Positions 17,210 to 27,987 are shown, counted from the stretch's first letter. The stretch: DNA of 64,000 nucleotides from JAGVSV01 sp050952845 (GCA_050952845.1 JBMNLP010000001.1:2914001-2978000); one strand, 5' to 3'. Made by a program: numbers and translations. The notes: generated by a model from the letters alone, not told the origin.

Positions 17210-20200
17210 ATGTACGTGAAGTTAGAACAAACAATACCACAGCATGGGCTTGCATGGTTCTCCGTTCCCAAGAAGATGCGCTTGCGCGGAGCAAAAACGT
17301 TGTTCGGAGAGAAGTTGGTTTCTCAATTTTTGCCTTCTGCATTTGAGAACCGAAACACAGAAGGCTTTCTTCTTGTTCGTATCCCGGAAAATGTAACCGA
17401 GATCGAACTAACGGAAGAAACTGAATTCACACTTATTCCGGCAACTCCATTTGTTTCCGTGTGTAATCAAGGAGTGAAAGTGGAAACGGCGAATGACAGT
17501 TTCTGCATCTCTGACAGCGTTCACAGCAGTGAGGAATGCCAGCATGGGACGTATTACTTGTTTCACCGGGAAATCAAAGCAGTGGCATCTGAAGGACCTT
17601 TGTTTGATGTTTGCCGGGTCCAGGCTGTACCCACGGATAAAAACAATCAAACAATCGGGAATACAGTAGTTCATTATGATTTTGTACGAATGAAAGATAT
17701 TCCGTTGATTCAGATACTTTCCTGTTATCACGGAGAAAAATGCTGGTCTGTAAATGATATCAGTTTTACTCAATTAGTCATTCCGAAAGCAGAGTTTTCC
17801 AGCTGGGCTGCCGGAAATCCAGCATGTGGCGGCACATTTGACCTGAACCCGGAAACAGGGACTGTTCCGATTCTTGAAAGCACGATTCCGGTTGTCCCGT
17901 TTGAAGGGGTTCACGGATATAAAACGGACTTTGAGCACTATTTCAGCCTGTCCGGAAAGAACCAATCTATTGCGCTTGTGGGCGGACAGGTTACTGTATG
18001 TTTCTATCCACATGTTCTTTATGGAGAGAAGTATTGGCAAATCGGTTTCCGTGCGATGAATGGCCAGCAAAACTTGATGAGCATAGGTTCTGAGTGCCCG
18101 TTGATGGGAAGCGTGGTTGTTGGCGATGCAGCAAAGCTGGCGGGTGAATGGTGCAAGAAGCTTCCGCCCATAATCCAAATTGAAGAAGAAAGCAATGAAC
18201 AGATTGCGCTGGATGCAGGCGATCTTTCGGTGCAGCTACGTGTCTCTGACGACAGCATCAGGCTATTCAAGGTGACTGACCAGAAAACCGGATATCAATG
18301 GCTCAAAAATGGAAATGGAGATTTGTTCAGAGCAACTATTCGAAATATTGAGGAAAAGCGGAATATCTGGGTTTCTTCGGCAGGCAACTGGAAAAAAGTG
18401 AATGTCGTCAAAGAAGAAGGTCAAATCACTTTATCCTTTGAAGAATCGAAACTTGCTCCTGGCTTTTCCTTAAAGCTTCATGCACAGGTTGACCCGAAGC
18501 AAAATCGCATTGAGTGGCGGGGCGAATTTGAAAATCTTTCGGAAATACTGAGTGTTTTGGAATGCGATTATCCGAGATTAAATTTTGAAGCCCCTGAAAA
18601 CTCGAACATTCTGACGCCGTATCTTTCTGGGCATGTTCATTATGATTACGGAAAATCCCACACATATTGGAATGAACATTATGCAACCCTTTGGTGCAGC
18701 ATGCCGCTGCTGAGCTGTTGGGATACAAATCAAGGAAGAGGCCTCTATTACGCTGCGCATGATGCCAAAGGATGCACAAAGCGTGTATGTTTAGACAAAC
18801 ATATGGGACAGTCCGGCACCATGACCTTATCATACTCCGCTGAAAATGCACTGATTCCAGGTAACTCACAGATGATGGGCGGGAAGGCAGTTTGGCAGCT
18901 GTATGACGGCGACTGGTATGACGCAGCCATGATTTATCGTCAATGGGCCTTAAAGGAAGCCTGTTGGCTGCCTAAGCTGAATGAAAAGAATGTTCGTACC
19001 GATTCACCAGAATGGCTTCATGATATCGGCCTTTGGTGTATTGGCGTAGTTACTGACGAGAAAGATTGGGTGCAGCCTATCTTGGATTTACAGAAAGAAA
19101 TGGACGTCCCGATTGCTGTTCATTTGTATCAATGGCATCAAATTCCGTTTGATACCTGCTATCCTCATTACTTCCCCGTCAAACAGAATACATTATCTGG
19201 TATTCAGCGTCTTCAAGAAGCGAATATCCGTGTGATTCCGTATATTAATGGACGGCTTTGGGATGTAAACGATGGTGAGGATTTTGTTCAGTACACAGGG
19301 ATCGAACCGAAATTTACTTTTGAGCGCGAAGGGAAAGAAATTGCAACAACCCGTGAAGATGGGTCAATCATTCGGGAAGCTTATATAAGTAGACGGCTTA
19401 ACGGCGAACGTGTTCGGTTGAATGGCGTATGTCTTTCTCAAACCAAATGGCATGATATCATTGAGCATCTAAGCGAAAGGATGTATGATGAACTTGGTAT
19501 TGATGGCATTTATGTGGATCAGACAGCAGGCTGCTCATACGCTACGTGCTATAATCCCAGGCATGGGCATCCTTTAGGAATTGGCGGTACTTGGCATATC
19601 GAGGGTATACGTCAGATGATGCAACGTTTGTCTGACCTGCGGCTGAGGAAAGGTCTGGAATCGATATACATAACGGAAGACCATTCCGAACAGTTTATTG
19701 ATGTAATGGATGGCATGCTGGTCTGGCACTGGTCGAGTGGTGGCCTTGTGCCTGCTTTTTCTGCAGTGTATTCAGATCAGGTTGAGTTGTTTGGCAGAAA
19801 TTATCCGTTGGCTGAAAAACTATCTGAAGAAGATAGAAAATATGCCCGAATTACATTTGCAGAACAAATGACATTTGGTGATCAATTGGGTTGGAATGTC
19901 AGCTTCTTGAAGAATTCGGGACGTGTTCAAACGGATATGGACATGTACAAGCAGGCAATCCAGCTTCGTTACGAATACAAGGAATACTATAGTCACGGAA
20001 GGCTTTGCCGTCCTCCGAAGGTGGCTTGCGATGCACCGGATATTGTTGTTCATAGAACAAATGATTATCATACAAACTGTTTGTATGGTCATCCCGTAAC
20101 GGCAGGATTGCGGAGCCATCCAGTGGATGGTTCAAAGTTGTTGACTATTGTTAATATTACCGATCAAGATCAAACATGCGAACTATTCTGTGATTTGCCT

Positions 20201-20311
20201 GACGGAAAAATACGCCTGGTTGGTGCGTTGCAGGAAATACTTTACGTCAAAAACGGCAAGCTGACTCTGACAATTCCTGCCTTTAGCACAGTTATGGGTA
20301 TTTCGAAATAA
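17210..20311 (+). CDS. Large DUF6259-type putative glycoside hydrolase
   Basis: A 1033-residue protein. ATG 17210 (AGGAGG at 7-base spacing) is preferred to GTG 17207. The N-terminal half (to about 560) is beta-sandwich-like, with carbohydrate-domain features. The C-terminal half is a TIM-barrel region with 'DIGLWCIGVV', 'AVHLYQWHQIPFDTCYPHYFP', 'GIDGIYVDQTAG' (probable catalytic Asp) and 'ESIYITEDHSEQF' (probable acid/base Glu). This architecture fits DUF6259 proteins, thought to be retaining glycosidases related to the GH101/GH129 fold. No signal peptide is seen, so it would act on imported oligosaccharides. Substrate unknown. It is followed by the AraC-type regulator. Confidence 0.72.
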   Translation: MYVKLEQTIPQHGLAWFSVPKKMRLRGAKTLFGEKLVSQFLPSAFENRNTEGFLLVRIPENVTEIELTEETEFTLIPATPFVSVCNQGVKVETANDSFCISDSVHSSEECQHGTYYLFHREIKAVASEGPLFDVCRVQAVPTDKNNQTIGNTVVHYDFVRMKDIPLIQILSCYHGEKCWSVNDISFTQLVIPKAEFSSWAAGNPACGGTFDLNPETGTVPILESTIPVVPFEGVHGYKTDFEHYFSLSGKNQSIALVGGQVTVCFYPHVLYGEKYWQIGFRAMNGQQNLMSIGSECPLMGSVVVGDAAKLAGEWCKKLPPIIQIEEESNEQIALDAGDLSVQLRVSDDSIRLFKVTDQKTGYQWLKNGNGDLFRATIRNIEEKRNIWVSSAGNWKKVNVVKEEGQITLSFEESKLAPGFSLKLHAQVDPKQNRIEWRGEFENLSEILSVLECDYPRLNFEAPENSNILTPYLSGHVHYDYGKSHTYWNEHYATLWCSMPLLSCWDTNQGRGLYYAAHDAKGCTKRVCLDKHMGQSGTMTLSYSAENALIPGNSQMMGGKAVWQLYDGDWYDAAMIYRQWALKEACWLPKLNEKNVRTDSPEWLHDIGLWCIGVVTDEKDWVQPILDLQKEMDVPIAVHLYQWHQIPFDTCYPHYFPVKQNTLSGIQRLQEANIRVIPYINGRLWDVNDGEDFVQYTGIEPKFTFEREGKEIATTREDGSIIREAYISRRLNGERVRLNGVCLSQTKWHDIIEHLSERMYDELGIDGIYVDQTAGCSYATCYNPRHGHPLGIGGTWHIEGIRQMMQRLSDLRLRKGLESIYITEDHSEQFIDVMDGMLVWHWSSGGLVPAFSAVYSDQVELFGRNYPLAEKLSEEDRKYARITFAEQMTFGDQLGWNVSFLKNSGRVQTDMDMYKQAIQLRYEYKEYYSHGRLCRPPKVACDAPDIVVHRTNDYHTNCLYGHPVTAGLRSHPVDGSKLLTIVNITDQDQTCELFCDLPDGKIRLVGALQEILYVKNGKLTLTIPAFSTVMGISK

Positions 20312-20440
20312 TCCTGGTTCTTAACATCGGATGCTCCGAAGAATTCGACAAGAATCCATCAAAAGACACACTGACCAAGAATTTGAAAAAGAGGATTAAA
20401 CCTCACATTACTATACATGAGAGACGAAAGGGGGAAGATT

Positions 20441-22531
20441 ATGAATGGACAATGGAAAAACCGTACCTTTATAAAACTTTTTGTCATTGTTCTTACATGT
20501 ATTCTGTTGGTTGAGGGCATTTTGTTGTCCAGTTTTCTGATACACGAGCAACGCAGCACCAAGCAGAACACAAAGCAGGCTATTCGTGATGCAGTTGAAA
20601 ATACGATCTGCTATTTAGATGATGTGTTTAGAAGTGAGTATCTCATCGCCAAAGCATTGCGTACGACACCATGGGTTGTGAAATTATCATCAGATACGAT
20701 GGTGTTTGATAAACAGTTTACACCGTCATACATGCAAGCAATTTCTAATGACTTTCTCTTTCTCATGTATTCCTCCAGTGAAACACTTTCGCGTTCAGTC
20801 TATTTTCCTCATCGCAACATGGTTATACATCGCAACGGCTATAACAGCGCAGCCTATTATTTCATACAGAACGGTGTTCCCAACATGCATGTGAACGTAT
20901 TCATTGCTCACCTTGCGCAAATTAAAGCGCCTACTCATGTTTACGTCGATAACGGCGACCTGTTTTTTAACAATAGACTGTTTCTGTGCTATCCGATTCA
21001 GAACCTTTCGAAACCTCATGCTTATCTGTGCTCAATTCTGAGCATAAACAAACTTCAAAGCCACATCAAGCAAATGCTGCCTGAGTATTTTGTAGGATTT
21101 GAGTTGATTGACGGTGCCTCAGGCATACCGGTCTTTACTTTCGACCGTGGAAAAAATCGAAATGCTTCCTGTATTGTACAACCCTGTACATTTTCTTCGA
21201 CTGCATGGACACTTGTTTTTTACGTAAATGAATCACTGCGTATAATAAACCAAAGCAGCCTCTTTACCCAGTTGCTCCAGTTTGTTCTGTTGGGATTGCT
21301 TAGTGGCATCATTGCTGTACTGCTATCAACATATGCATACAAACCGATTTCTCAATTGCTGAGAATGATTCCTTCATCCAAAAATCAGAACAACAATTAC
21401 CGCAATGTTGCACTGGCTTTGGATGAAATGGCAGAGCAACTACACACCATGCGTTTAGGTAACACCATGCGTCGATTACTAACGGGCTCCTTTGACGAGA
21501 ATGAAAACACTGAGATCGATACGCCGTTTACTAACAAGATGTATGTGCAGGTATATATTCTATCTTACAGTGGTAAATCAAGTGAGCAGAGACGACTGAT
21601 TGGAATGCTTAAACCGATCATTGCTGAATATCCCAACACAATATACATGTTGACCCAGTTCATGCCCAAATCGCTTGTGCTCACTGTTGGCCATTGCGAA
21701 GCACAGTACATCGAACAATTGAGTGTCAGACTGATTGAAACGCTTAGGGATGAAAGCATAACCGCGAGCGTCGGCAATGTATCAAACGGACTCTTGGGCA
21801 TCAGTTTATCGTATCAATCCGCGCTGGAGAGACTACTTTATTGTTCGACAAGCGATACATCTTCCTATTATTTCCCGATGGATTGGGAAAACGAACTGCT
21901 TACTGCACTACGATGCGGCAAAGAAAACGTCGCAATCGAGATTTTAAAGGCGTTGGAGATAGAAAACGAACGGCGACTTAAAGAACAGGAAATAGAAAAC
22001 AGCGATATTCTCGAATTGCTTTCGCTGCTCATCAATGATCTCAAACGCGTGGCACTAAATGTAAATTTGGAAACCAAATTCATGGTACCACTTACATCCA
22101 TTGGACATTGTCAGTCGATGCAGGAAGCATTTGCCATGCTCAGAACAGTCGCACACAACATATGCAAATCTGTTCATAGCCGCATTGAAACGGTCAACAA
22201 AGTCAGCAACAATATCGTTGCGTACATCAACGAACATTTTAAGCAACCTGAACTATCGGTCGCGCTCCTGCAGGATATATTTGATATGAGTGCCAACACA
22301 ATCAATAAAAACATTAAGGCTGTCACAAATCAAACCTTCCTGCCTTATCTGACATCCTTACGAATGGAAAAAGCAAAGGAGTTACTTCGCAATCCCAATT
22401 TAAAAATTTCTCAAGTCGCCAAAGATATTGGATATGAAAATGAATATTCCTTCAGGCGCGCTTTTAATCGTTATACAGGCTACCGTGTACAGGATTTTGA
22501 AGCGCTTGATAGAAAAGATGCTGTTAATTAG
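20441..22531 (+). CDS. Membrane-anchored AraC-family transcriptional regulator
   Basis: A 696-residue protein. The ATG at 20441 follows AAGGGGGAAG; an upstream in-frame ATG lacks a site. It has one membrane helix near residues 10-33, an extracytoplasmic sensor region of about 240 residues, a second helix (about 276-298), a cytoplasmic linker region and a C-terminal AraC double helix-turn-helix (about 598-690; 'ISQVAKDIGYENEYSFRRAFNRYTG'). This layout matches YesS/YtdP-like one-component regulators that sense extracellular sugars and activate nearby glycan-use genes. Probable targets are the ABC importer and the glycosidases on both sides. Confidence 0.88.
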   Translation: MNGQWKNRTFIKLFVIVLTCILLVEGILLSSFLIHEQRSTKQNTKQAIRDAVENTICYLDDVFRSEYLIAKALRTTPWVVKLSSDTMVFDKQFTPSYMQAISNDFLFLMYSSSETLSRSVYFPHRNMVIHRNGYNSAAYYFIQNGVPNMHVNVFIAHLAQIKAPTHVYVDNGDLFFNNRLFLCYPIQNLSKPHAYLCSILSINKLQSHIKQMLPEYFVGFELIDGASGIPVFTFDRGKNRNASCIVQPCTFSSTAWTLVFYVNESLRIINQSSLFTQLLQFVLLGLLSGIIAVLLSTYAYKPISQLLRMIPSSKNQNNNYRNVALALDEMAEQLHTMRLGNTMRRLLTGSFDENENTEIDTPFTNKMYVQVYILSYSGKSSEQRRLIGMLKPIIAEYPNTIYMLTQFMPKSLVLTVGHCEAQYIEQLSVRLIETLRDESITASVGNVSNGLLGISLSYQSALERLLYCSTSDTSSYYFPMDWENELLTALRCGKENVAIEILKALEIENERRLKEQEIENSDILELLSLLINDLKRVALNVNLETKFMVPLTSIGHCQSMQEAFAMLRTVAHNICKSVHSRIETVNKVSNNIVAYINEHFKQPELSVALLQDIFDMSANTINKNIKAVTNQTFLPYLTSLRMEKAKELLRNPNLKISQVAKDIGYENEYSFRRAFNRYTGYRVQDFEALDRKDAVN

Positions 22532-22667
22532 AATGCTAACACAAATAGCACCTTTACATCAGGTAAACAGCAACGTGGTTAGAGACAAAAACAAATTTGC
22601 AAATATCTGTGATCCTGCTTGAATAGCAAGGAGAATATCGTCAAACTTGCTGAAAATCTGTTGTTAT
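22532..22667. other. Convergent intergenic gap, nothing recognised
   Basis: About 135 bases between the ends of the AraC regulator and the leftward glycosidase-like gene. No clear hairpin with a U-tract or other feature was seen. Confidence 0.5.
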
Positions 22668-24803
22668 TCACTCACCAATGTTTTCAAAAATTTCCAAACC
22701 TTTTGAGCGAATAGATAGCTTATGCGAGCCTGTTATGATTTCGTCTGTAATAACATTGCGCCACTTGCCAATGAAGGGATAAGTAAAGCTTACATCCCAA
22801 CGAGGGAAGAATCCAATTAGTTTCTCATCTGCAAACACTGCAGTGTTTGCAGGCGCATAGAAACGCACACCTGCATCGCAGAGAAGTTGACGCAACAACG
22901 GTTCGCGTAGCGTAAAATCAGCAGCAAATATGTTCGCGCCTTCATCACGCGCTATGCGGGCAGTCAGAATACAACCATCAGGGCTTGTCTGCAAAATTTC
23001 CTGTCCCACATCAGGCAAAATTTGAATAAGCGGATAATCTTGTGGACAGCGATGTGTGGTATGCCAATAGATGTGACGATACAGGTCAGGATGATGCATA
23101 CGTTCAGGACATTCAGCAGTGTAAAAGCCTGTAACCGCTTTTTGATTTTCAGGATTATACATAGGATCAAGCATACCTGCCGCCCAGTTCCACAAAATAT
23201 GCGCATCAGGACGGATGCGCGCACGAATAGCCTTCCATTTTTCAAACGGCATAACAAAGGCATGACAGAATACAATGAATCGATACTGCGACATATCGAT
23301 TTCAAACAAATCGCTGATGCGCATGTGATCAACAGGCACACCACAAAGTCTGAGTTCGCGTTCAAGGCGGAGACGCAAATTTCGCTGCGGTCCTGAAATA
23401 TATGTTGTGTGTTCGCAACTGTCCTCGTCTTCGATAAAAATCACCTGAGCAACACCTTTACGTGGAATAGGCGACCACTTTTTAAAAAAATCAGCCTGCT
23501 GGCGAAACATGTTGACCATTGTTTCGTCAGCATACCAATCATCGCGAACGCCATTGATATTCATCCACCAAAACCCGTGATTGAATGTAAGTGCACGGTA
23601 TATTTCACGCCAAAAAACAGTGAATGTATCAGCAGGTGTTTTATTGGCCCGAGAAGGATCTATACCCAACGCGTGATGGGAGCGACTGTCGTTTTCTTCG
23701 ATCCAGAGCTTCTTACGTGCAAAAGATTGCCCGGGTGCCTGTGAAGCTCCAGGATCGCCTGCAAGACAATAATGGTATGCTTTGGGGGAAGAGTAAAAAT
23801 CGACATAAGGAGTTGTCATGGCTCGATCAATTGCCAAATGGCCTGCATAGCCAACAGTTTCATCTTGTAAATACCCGTAAAAACCCCCAGCAGGCTTACC
23901 TGCAACTTCATGAACAATTTTACCAAATGATTCAAGCGCGTCAAAGCATGCTTTTGAATGAAATTCGTTACAATCGACCTGACGCTGATCATGTGCCAAC
24001 AATACACCACGCAAATCCTTTCCGTTTTCACTCCAACGTTCAGGAGGTGTGGGCATAGGCAAGTTCTCAAGAGTTAATTCAGGAAGTCCCCATGCTTTGC
24101 GCAACGCGCTAAGAGAACCATACTTTTCAATTGCCCATTCGAAGAAAAGACGCTTATGTGTGATGCCAAAGTCGCCCTTGCGTGGGTCACCTTGGTTTCG
24201 CCAGTCGCCCCACCACATATTTTCGCCACAATTTCCGAAACCTACCATATAACCGATCGTTTGCCGTGCATAGGGGCTTTGTTCAATATGCTTAACCAAG
24301 GCTGTAAGAGCCTTGGACGCATCTTGAACCCACAGCTTTGATGAAAAGCTCTGCTGTGCTATCCACTCGTCAGGATAGGGATTGCGCTGATTGTCCTCGT
24401 CCCATCCACGCATGTCTTGATGCGGCGTACCAATCAAAGCACGAATTTCTTCGGCATTTTGTGGCCCTTTCCAATAAACACAGAGTTCCTCGGGATGTGC
24501 ATGTTGCCAATCTATCGGCGGTTCCATGGGAATTCGAGGTACAAAGAAACGATCAGGATATTCTTTAAGTAACGCTTCCACCATCTGGTCAAGGCTTGTG
24601 AAGTCGTATGTATCAATACCAACCCAGTATTTTTCGATACCGACAGTGTTGATCATTGACCCAATATAATCTATCTGCTCACGACGCTCTCGGTACCAAC
24701 CCCAGCTTTCACCATTTGGATCATCTTTGTCCTTGCTGTCATAAACATAATAGAAATTCCAAGGATGATGCCGCATGAAATCCAGCGTTTCTTGAAAATT
24801 CAT
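22668..24803 (-). CDS. GH42-like putative glycosidase, paralogue B
   Basis: About 711 residues. The second ATG (24803) is preferred because AGGAGG lies 8 bases upstream; the first ATG is only 2 bases from it. It has an N-terminal TIM-barrel-like region with 'GYMVGFGNCGENMWWGDW' (candidate acid/base Glu near 194) and 'LWIEENDSRSHH' (candidate nucleophile Glu near 369-370). A second domain of amidotransferase/trimerisation type follows ('QYRFIVFCHAFVMPFEKW'), then a small C-terminal beta domain. The arrangement recalls GH42 beta-galactosidases but no close family was recognised. There is no signal peptide. It is clearly paralogous to the upstream gene; many blocks such as 'YSSPKAYHYCLAGDPGASQA' are identical. 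Confidence 0.62.
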   Translation of the reverse strand: MNFQETLDFMRHHPWNFYYVYDSKDKDDPNGESWGWYRERREQIDYIGSMINTVGIEKYWVGIDTYDFTSLDQMVEALLKEYPDRFFVPRIPMEPPIDWQHAHPEELCVYWKGPQNAEEIRALIGTPHQDMRGWDEDNQRNPYPDEWIAQQSFSSKLWVQDASKALTALVKHIEQSPYARQTIGYMVGFGNCGENMWWGDWRNQGDPRKGDFGITHKRLFFEWAIEKYGSLSALRKAWGLPELTLENLPMPTPPERWSENGKDLRGVLLAHDQRQVDCNEFHSKACFDALESFGKIVHEVAGKPAGGFYGYLQDETVGYAGHLAIDRAMTTPYVDFYSSPKAYHYCLAGDPGASQAPGQSFARKKLWIEENDSRSHHALGIDPSRANKTPADTFTVFWREIYRALTFNHGFWWMNINGVRDDWYADETMVNMFRQQADFFKKWSPIPRKGVAQVIFIEDEDSCEHTTYISGPQRNLRLRLERELRLCGVPVDHMRISDLFEIDMSQYRFIVFCHAFVMPFEKWKAIRARIRPDAHILWNWAAGMLDPMYNPENQKAVTGFYTAECPERMHHPDLYRHIYWHTTHRCPQDYPLIQILPDVGQEILQTSPDGCILTARIARDEGANIFAADFTLREPLLRQLLCDAGVRFYAPANTAVFADEKLIGFFPRWDVSFTYPFIGKWRNVITDEIITGSHKLSIRSKGLEIFENIGE

Positions 24804-24836
24804 ATCCATAACCTCCTGCAGGAAATTCAGTGATGT

Positions 24837-27032
24837 TCAATCAATCTTTTCGTATATCTCGAACTTCTTTTCACGAATAGGAATCGTTTGGGCACCCATA
24901 ACGATGTCACCTGTAATCACATTGCGCCATTTTCCCTCAAAGACATGACGAACAACTGTATCATAGCGCGGGAAAAAGCCGATGAGTTTGTCATCGGCAA
25001 GCACTGTACAATGAGATGGAGCATAGCAAGTAACACCTGCATCCTCAAGAAGTTTGCGCAGCAAATTGGTACGCAGCGTGATGTCAGCAGAAAAGATGCT
25101 TGCGCCTTTCCCACGAGAAATGCGAGCAGTAAGAATCTTCTTGTCGGGCGAAACTTCAAGCACTTCCTGTCCGGATTCGGGTAGAATTTTCACAAGCGGA
25201 TAATCCTGCGGAACGAGACGGTCATGATGCCAATAAACATGGCGATAAATCTCCTTAGGCTGCATACGATTGGGACATTCAGCAGTGTAGAAGCCTGTGA
25301 CAGCCTTTTGGTTTGCAGGATTATAGCAAGGATCGAGTATCGCAGCAGCGTAATTCCACAGTATATGCGCATCGGGACGAATACGTTCCTGCAGTTTTCT
25401 CCAAGTCTCCTGCGGCATAACAAATGCATGGCAAAACACAATGAATTTGTATTGTGAAATATCCATGTCAAACAAATCATCCACAAGAAAATGATCGACA
25501 GGCGTGCCGCAAAGGCGTAGTTCGCGTTCAAGTTTATAGCGCAGACCAATCTGCTGGCCAAGCAGATATGTCATATGGCCACAGCTTTCAGTATCCTCAA
25601 TAAAAAGTACTTCAGCGGCACTCTTGCGTGGGATGGGTGACCATTTTTTATAGAACTTGGATTGCTTTTTAAACATCGATACAAGCGTTTCATCAGTGAA
25701 CCAGTCATCGTTCAGACCACCGATATCCATCCACCAGAAGCCCTGCTGAAGCGTAAGCGCACGGTAGAGTTCTCGCCAAAAGCAGGTGATGGTGTCACTT
25801 TCCGTCTTGGGTGCATAGCAGGTTCCTGCATGATGAGAACGCATATCGTTCTCTTCAATCCACATTTTTTTACGCGCAAATGACTGGCCGGGCGCTTGTG
25901 AAGCACCGGGATCACCAGCAAGACAATAATGATATGCCTTGGGAGAAGAGTAAAAATCAAGATAAGGGGTAGTAAGTGCGCGGTCAATAGCAAGATGACC
26001 GGCGTAACCAACCGTGGGATCTTGCAGGTAGCCATAGAATGCGCCAACAGGCTTGTCTACCATTTCTTTAATGGTTTTTCCGAAGTTTTCCAGCGCATCA
26101 AAGCAAACTATAGTATGAAACTCGTTGCAGTCTACCTGACGTTGATCATTTACAAGCAACACACTATGCAGGTCTTTGAGTTCTGGCAGACCGTATTGGC
26201 ATACGCGCCAGTAGTCAGGAAAAGCTTCTTCAGATTTGAAGCTCCATCGTTCCTGCGGTGTAGGAACGCGGAAGGTTTCGAAAGTCAACTCAGGCATGTT
26301 CCACGCCTTGCGCAATGCGTCAAGAGAGCCGTACTTTTCAACTACCCATTCATAGAAAAGGCGCTTGTGCGTAATACCAAAGTCACCCTTTCGCAAATCC
26401 CCTTGGCTAACCCAATCACCCCACCACATATTCTCACCGCAATTACCAAACATGGGCATATAGCCAATGACTTGCTCGGCATAGGGACCTTGTTCAATGT
26501 GATCGACAAAATGACGCAGTGCTTCGCATGCATCCTTCTGCCAAATAAGTGAGGAAAAGGATTGACGTGCAAGTTTATGTTCCTTGTCCTCACCCCATCC
26601 CATCGGATCAAAAAGATCGGTACCTAGTGCAGCGCGAATCTCTTCTGCCGACTGAGGGCCATCCCAGTAAACGCAAAGTTCTTCCGGATACTTATGCATC
26701 CAGTCATCCGGGGGCTCCATATGAACGCGTGGCACAAAGAAACGATCAGGATAACCTTTAAGCAGCTCGTTCATGACATGATCAAGCATTTCAAAATTAT
26801 ATTCATTAATTCCAATCCAACCAGAGGGGACTTCAACAACATTGATCATGGAGCCAATTTCATCAAGACGTTCGCGGCGACGATGATAATCATCTTTAGG
26901 TTTGTCAGAAAACCGAATGCCCATGATACCACGATAGCCAGAGCCATAGTTTGTGCCTGTGGGCGCAGGGTCAACATAGTAGAAGTTCCAGGGATGGTGG
27001 CGCATGAATTCCAATATTTCAGAACATGTCAT
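24837..27032 (-). CDS. GH42-like putative glycosidase, paralogue A
   Basis: A 731-residue protein with AAGGAGG 8 bases before the ATG. It has the same order as paralogue B: 'GYMPMFGNCGENMWWGDW', 'TPYLDFYSSPKAYHYC', 'WIEENDMRSHH', then 'FIVFCHAFVMPQETW'. It carries short extra segments (for example near residues 25-40 and 265-285) absent from B. The pair shares roughly half of all residues by eye, so an old tandem duplication with divergence is likely. It is probably co-transcribed with B and the PHP gene from the promoter near 28000. Cytoplasmic; substrate unknown. Confidence 0.62.
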   Translation of the reverse strand: MTCSEILEFMRHHPWNFYYVDPAPTGTNYGSGYRGIMGIRFSDKPKDDYHRRRERLDEIGSMINVVEVPSGWIGINEYNFEMLDHVMNELLKGYPDRFFVPRVHMEPPDDWMHKYPEELCVYWDGPQSAEEIRAALGTDLFDPMGWGEDKEHKLARQSFSSLIWQKDACEALRHFVDHIEQGPYAEQVIGYMPMFGNCGENMWWGDWVSQGDLRKGDFGITHKRLFYEWVVEKYGSLDALRKAWNMPELTFETFRVPTPQERWSFKSEEAFPDYWRVCQYGLPELKDLHSVLLVNDQRQVDCNEFHTIVCFDALENFGKTIKEMVDKPVGAFYGYLQDPTVGYAGHLAIDRALTTPYLDFYSSPKAYHYCLAGDPGASQAPGQSFARKKMWIEENDMRSHHAGTCYAPKTESDTITCFWRELYRALTLQQGFWWMDIGGLNDDWFTDETLVSMFKKQSKFYKKWSPIPRKSAAEVLFIEDTESCGHMTYLLGQQIGLRYKLERELRLCGTPVDHFLVDDLFDMDISQYKFIVFCHAFVMPQETWRKLQERIRPDAHILWNYAAAILDPCYNPANQKAVTGFYTAECPNRMQPKEIYRHVYWHHDRLVPQDYPLVKILPESGQEVLEVSPDKKILTARISRGKGASIFSADITLRTNLLRKLLEDAGVTCYAPSHCTVLADDKLIGFFPRYDTVVRHVFEGKWRNVITGDIVMGAQTIPIREKKFEIYEKID

Positions 27033-27113
27033 GATGGGGACCTCCTTGCTTATTATACATTAGATTTATGAGATAAAAAGCCAACATTCGGGCTTCACAA
27101 AAACTTCAAATTA

Positions 27114-27923
27114 TTATGTGCGATTCGGTACAATATAACGATCGTTTTCAGTTAGTTCCAGTGCGCTGACCACATCGGGCAAAGTAAGGTCGATAGTATC
27201 CATGCTTTCACGTGTATGTGCATCAGAAGCGCAGTAGAATTTGCAGCCAGCTGCTTTTGCAATACGGTACTGCTTGAGGAAGCTTTCCGGAGAATTTTGC
27301 CAATTAACAAAGTCGCAAGCGTTCAATTCAATGCCCACGCCTTTTTTGGCAAAACCATGCAAAGCACGATAGAGGCGATCTTCATCCATAGCATCAAAAA
27401 CCTTTACAACGTCTCCTTGTGTGAAAATAAGACTGCAAGTAGAATGAGCAATGCCAACTTTGTGCCATGGTAGGTCAAGAACCTGTATTTCTTCCATGCG
27501 TTCAATTAATAATTCTGCCATCTTCTGTTCAGTATCAATTTCTTTAGGGCGAACAAAGCCAATGAGATGCATATGTGTAAGTGGCACAACAATAAAATCA
27601 AACAGATCATGGTGCATTTTATTCAGACCAATTTTAGCACCACCACAGTATTCTGTTTCACATCCGAAAAGAACACGCACGCTCTTGCTTTCGGGGCGTG
27701 GAAGTGCCTTTTGGATATGCGAAATATCTTGAGCAGCATACCAATCGTATATACCCGGTGCATAACGGTCTCCATCCCAGAGATGATTAGTCAAACAAAC
27801 CGTATCATAGCCTGATTGTTCAGCATGGGCAACGATAGCGGGAAAATTCATCAGTTCATCGCTGGAGCACATAGAAAGAATAGAGTGACAATGCAGATCA
27901 TGTTTAATGGAAAATGCAGTCAA
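27114..27923 (-). CDS. PHP-domain phosphoesterase-like protein
   Basis: About 269 residues. An in-frame ATG exists at 27938, but GGAGGTG lies within its first codons and is well spaced for the TTG at 27923, so the TTG is favoured. PHP metal-binding motifs are visible: 'HDLHCHSILSMCSSDELMN', 'CLTNHLWDG', 'GCETEYCG', 'HSTCS' and 'CASDAHT'. The family includes histidinol-phosphatases and polymerase-associated or sugar-phosphate phosphoesterases that use a trinuclear metal site. Here it is the first gene of a unit with two glycosidase-like genes, so a sugar-phosphate or cyclic-phosphate substrate is possible. Confidence 0.75.
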   Translation of the reverse strand: MTAFSIKHDLHCHSILSMCSSDELMNFPAIVAHAEQSGYDTVCLTNHLWDGDRYAPGIYDWYAAQDISHIQKALPRPESKSVRVLFGCETEYCGGAKIGLNKMHHDLFDFIVVPLTHMHLIGFVRPKEIDTEQKMAELLIERMEEIQVLDLPWHKVGIAHSTCSLIFTQGDVVKVFDAMDEDRLYRALHGFAKKGVGIELNACDFVNWQNSPESFLKQYRIAKAAGCKFYCASDAHTRESMDTIDLTLPDVVSALELTENDRYIVPNRT

Positions 27924-27987
27924 GTGCAACACCTCCATAGTAATAACCTAAAACAGAAAAGCCATCTGGAGAATAAAACCTTAATCC

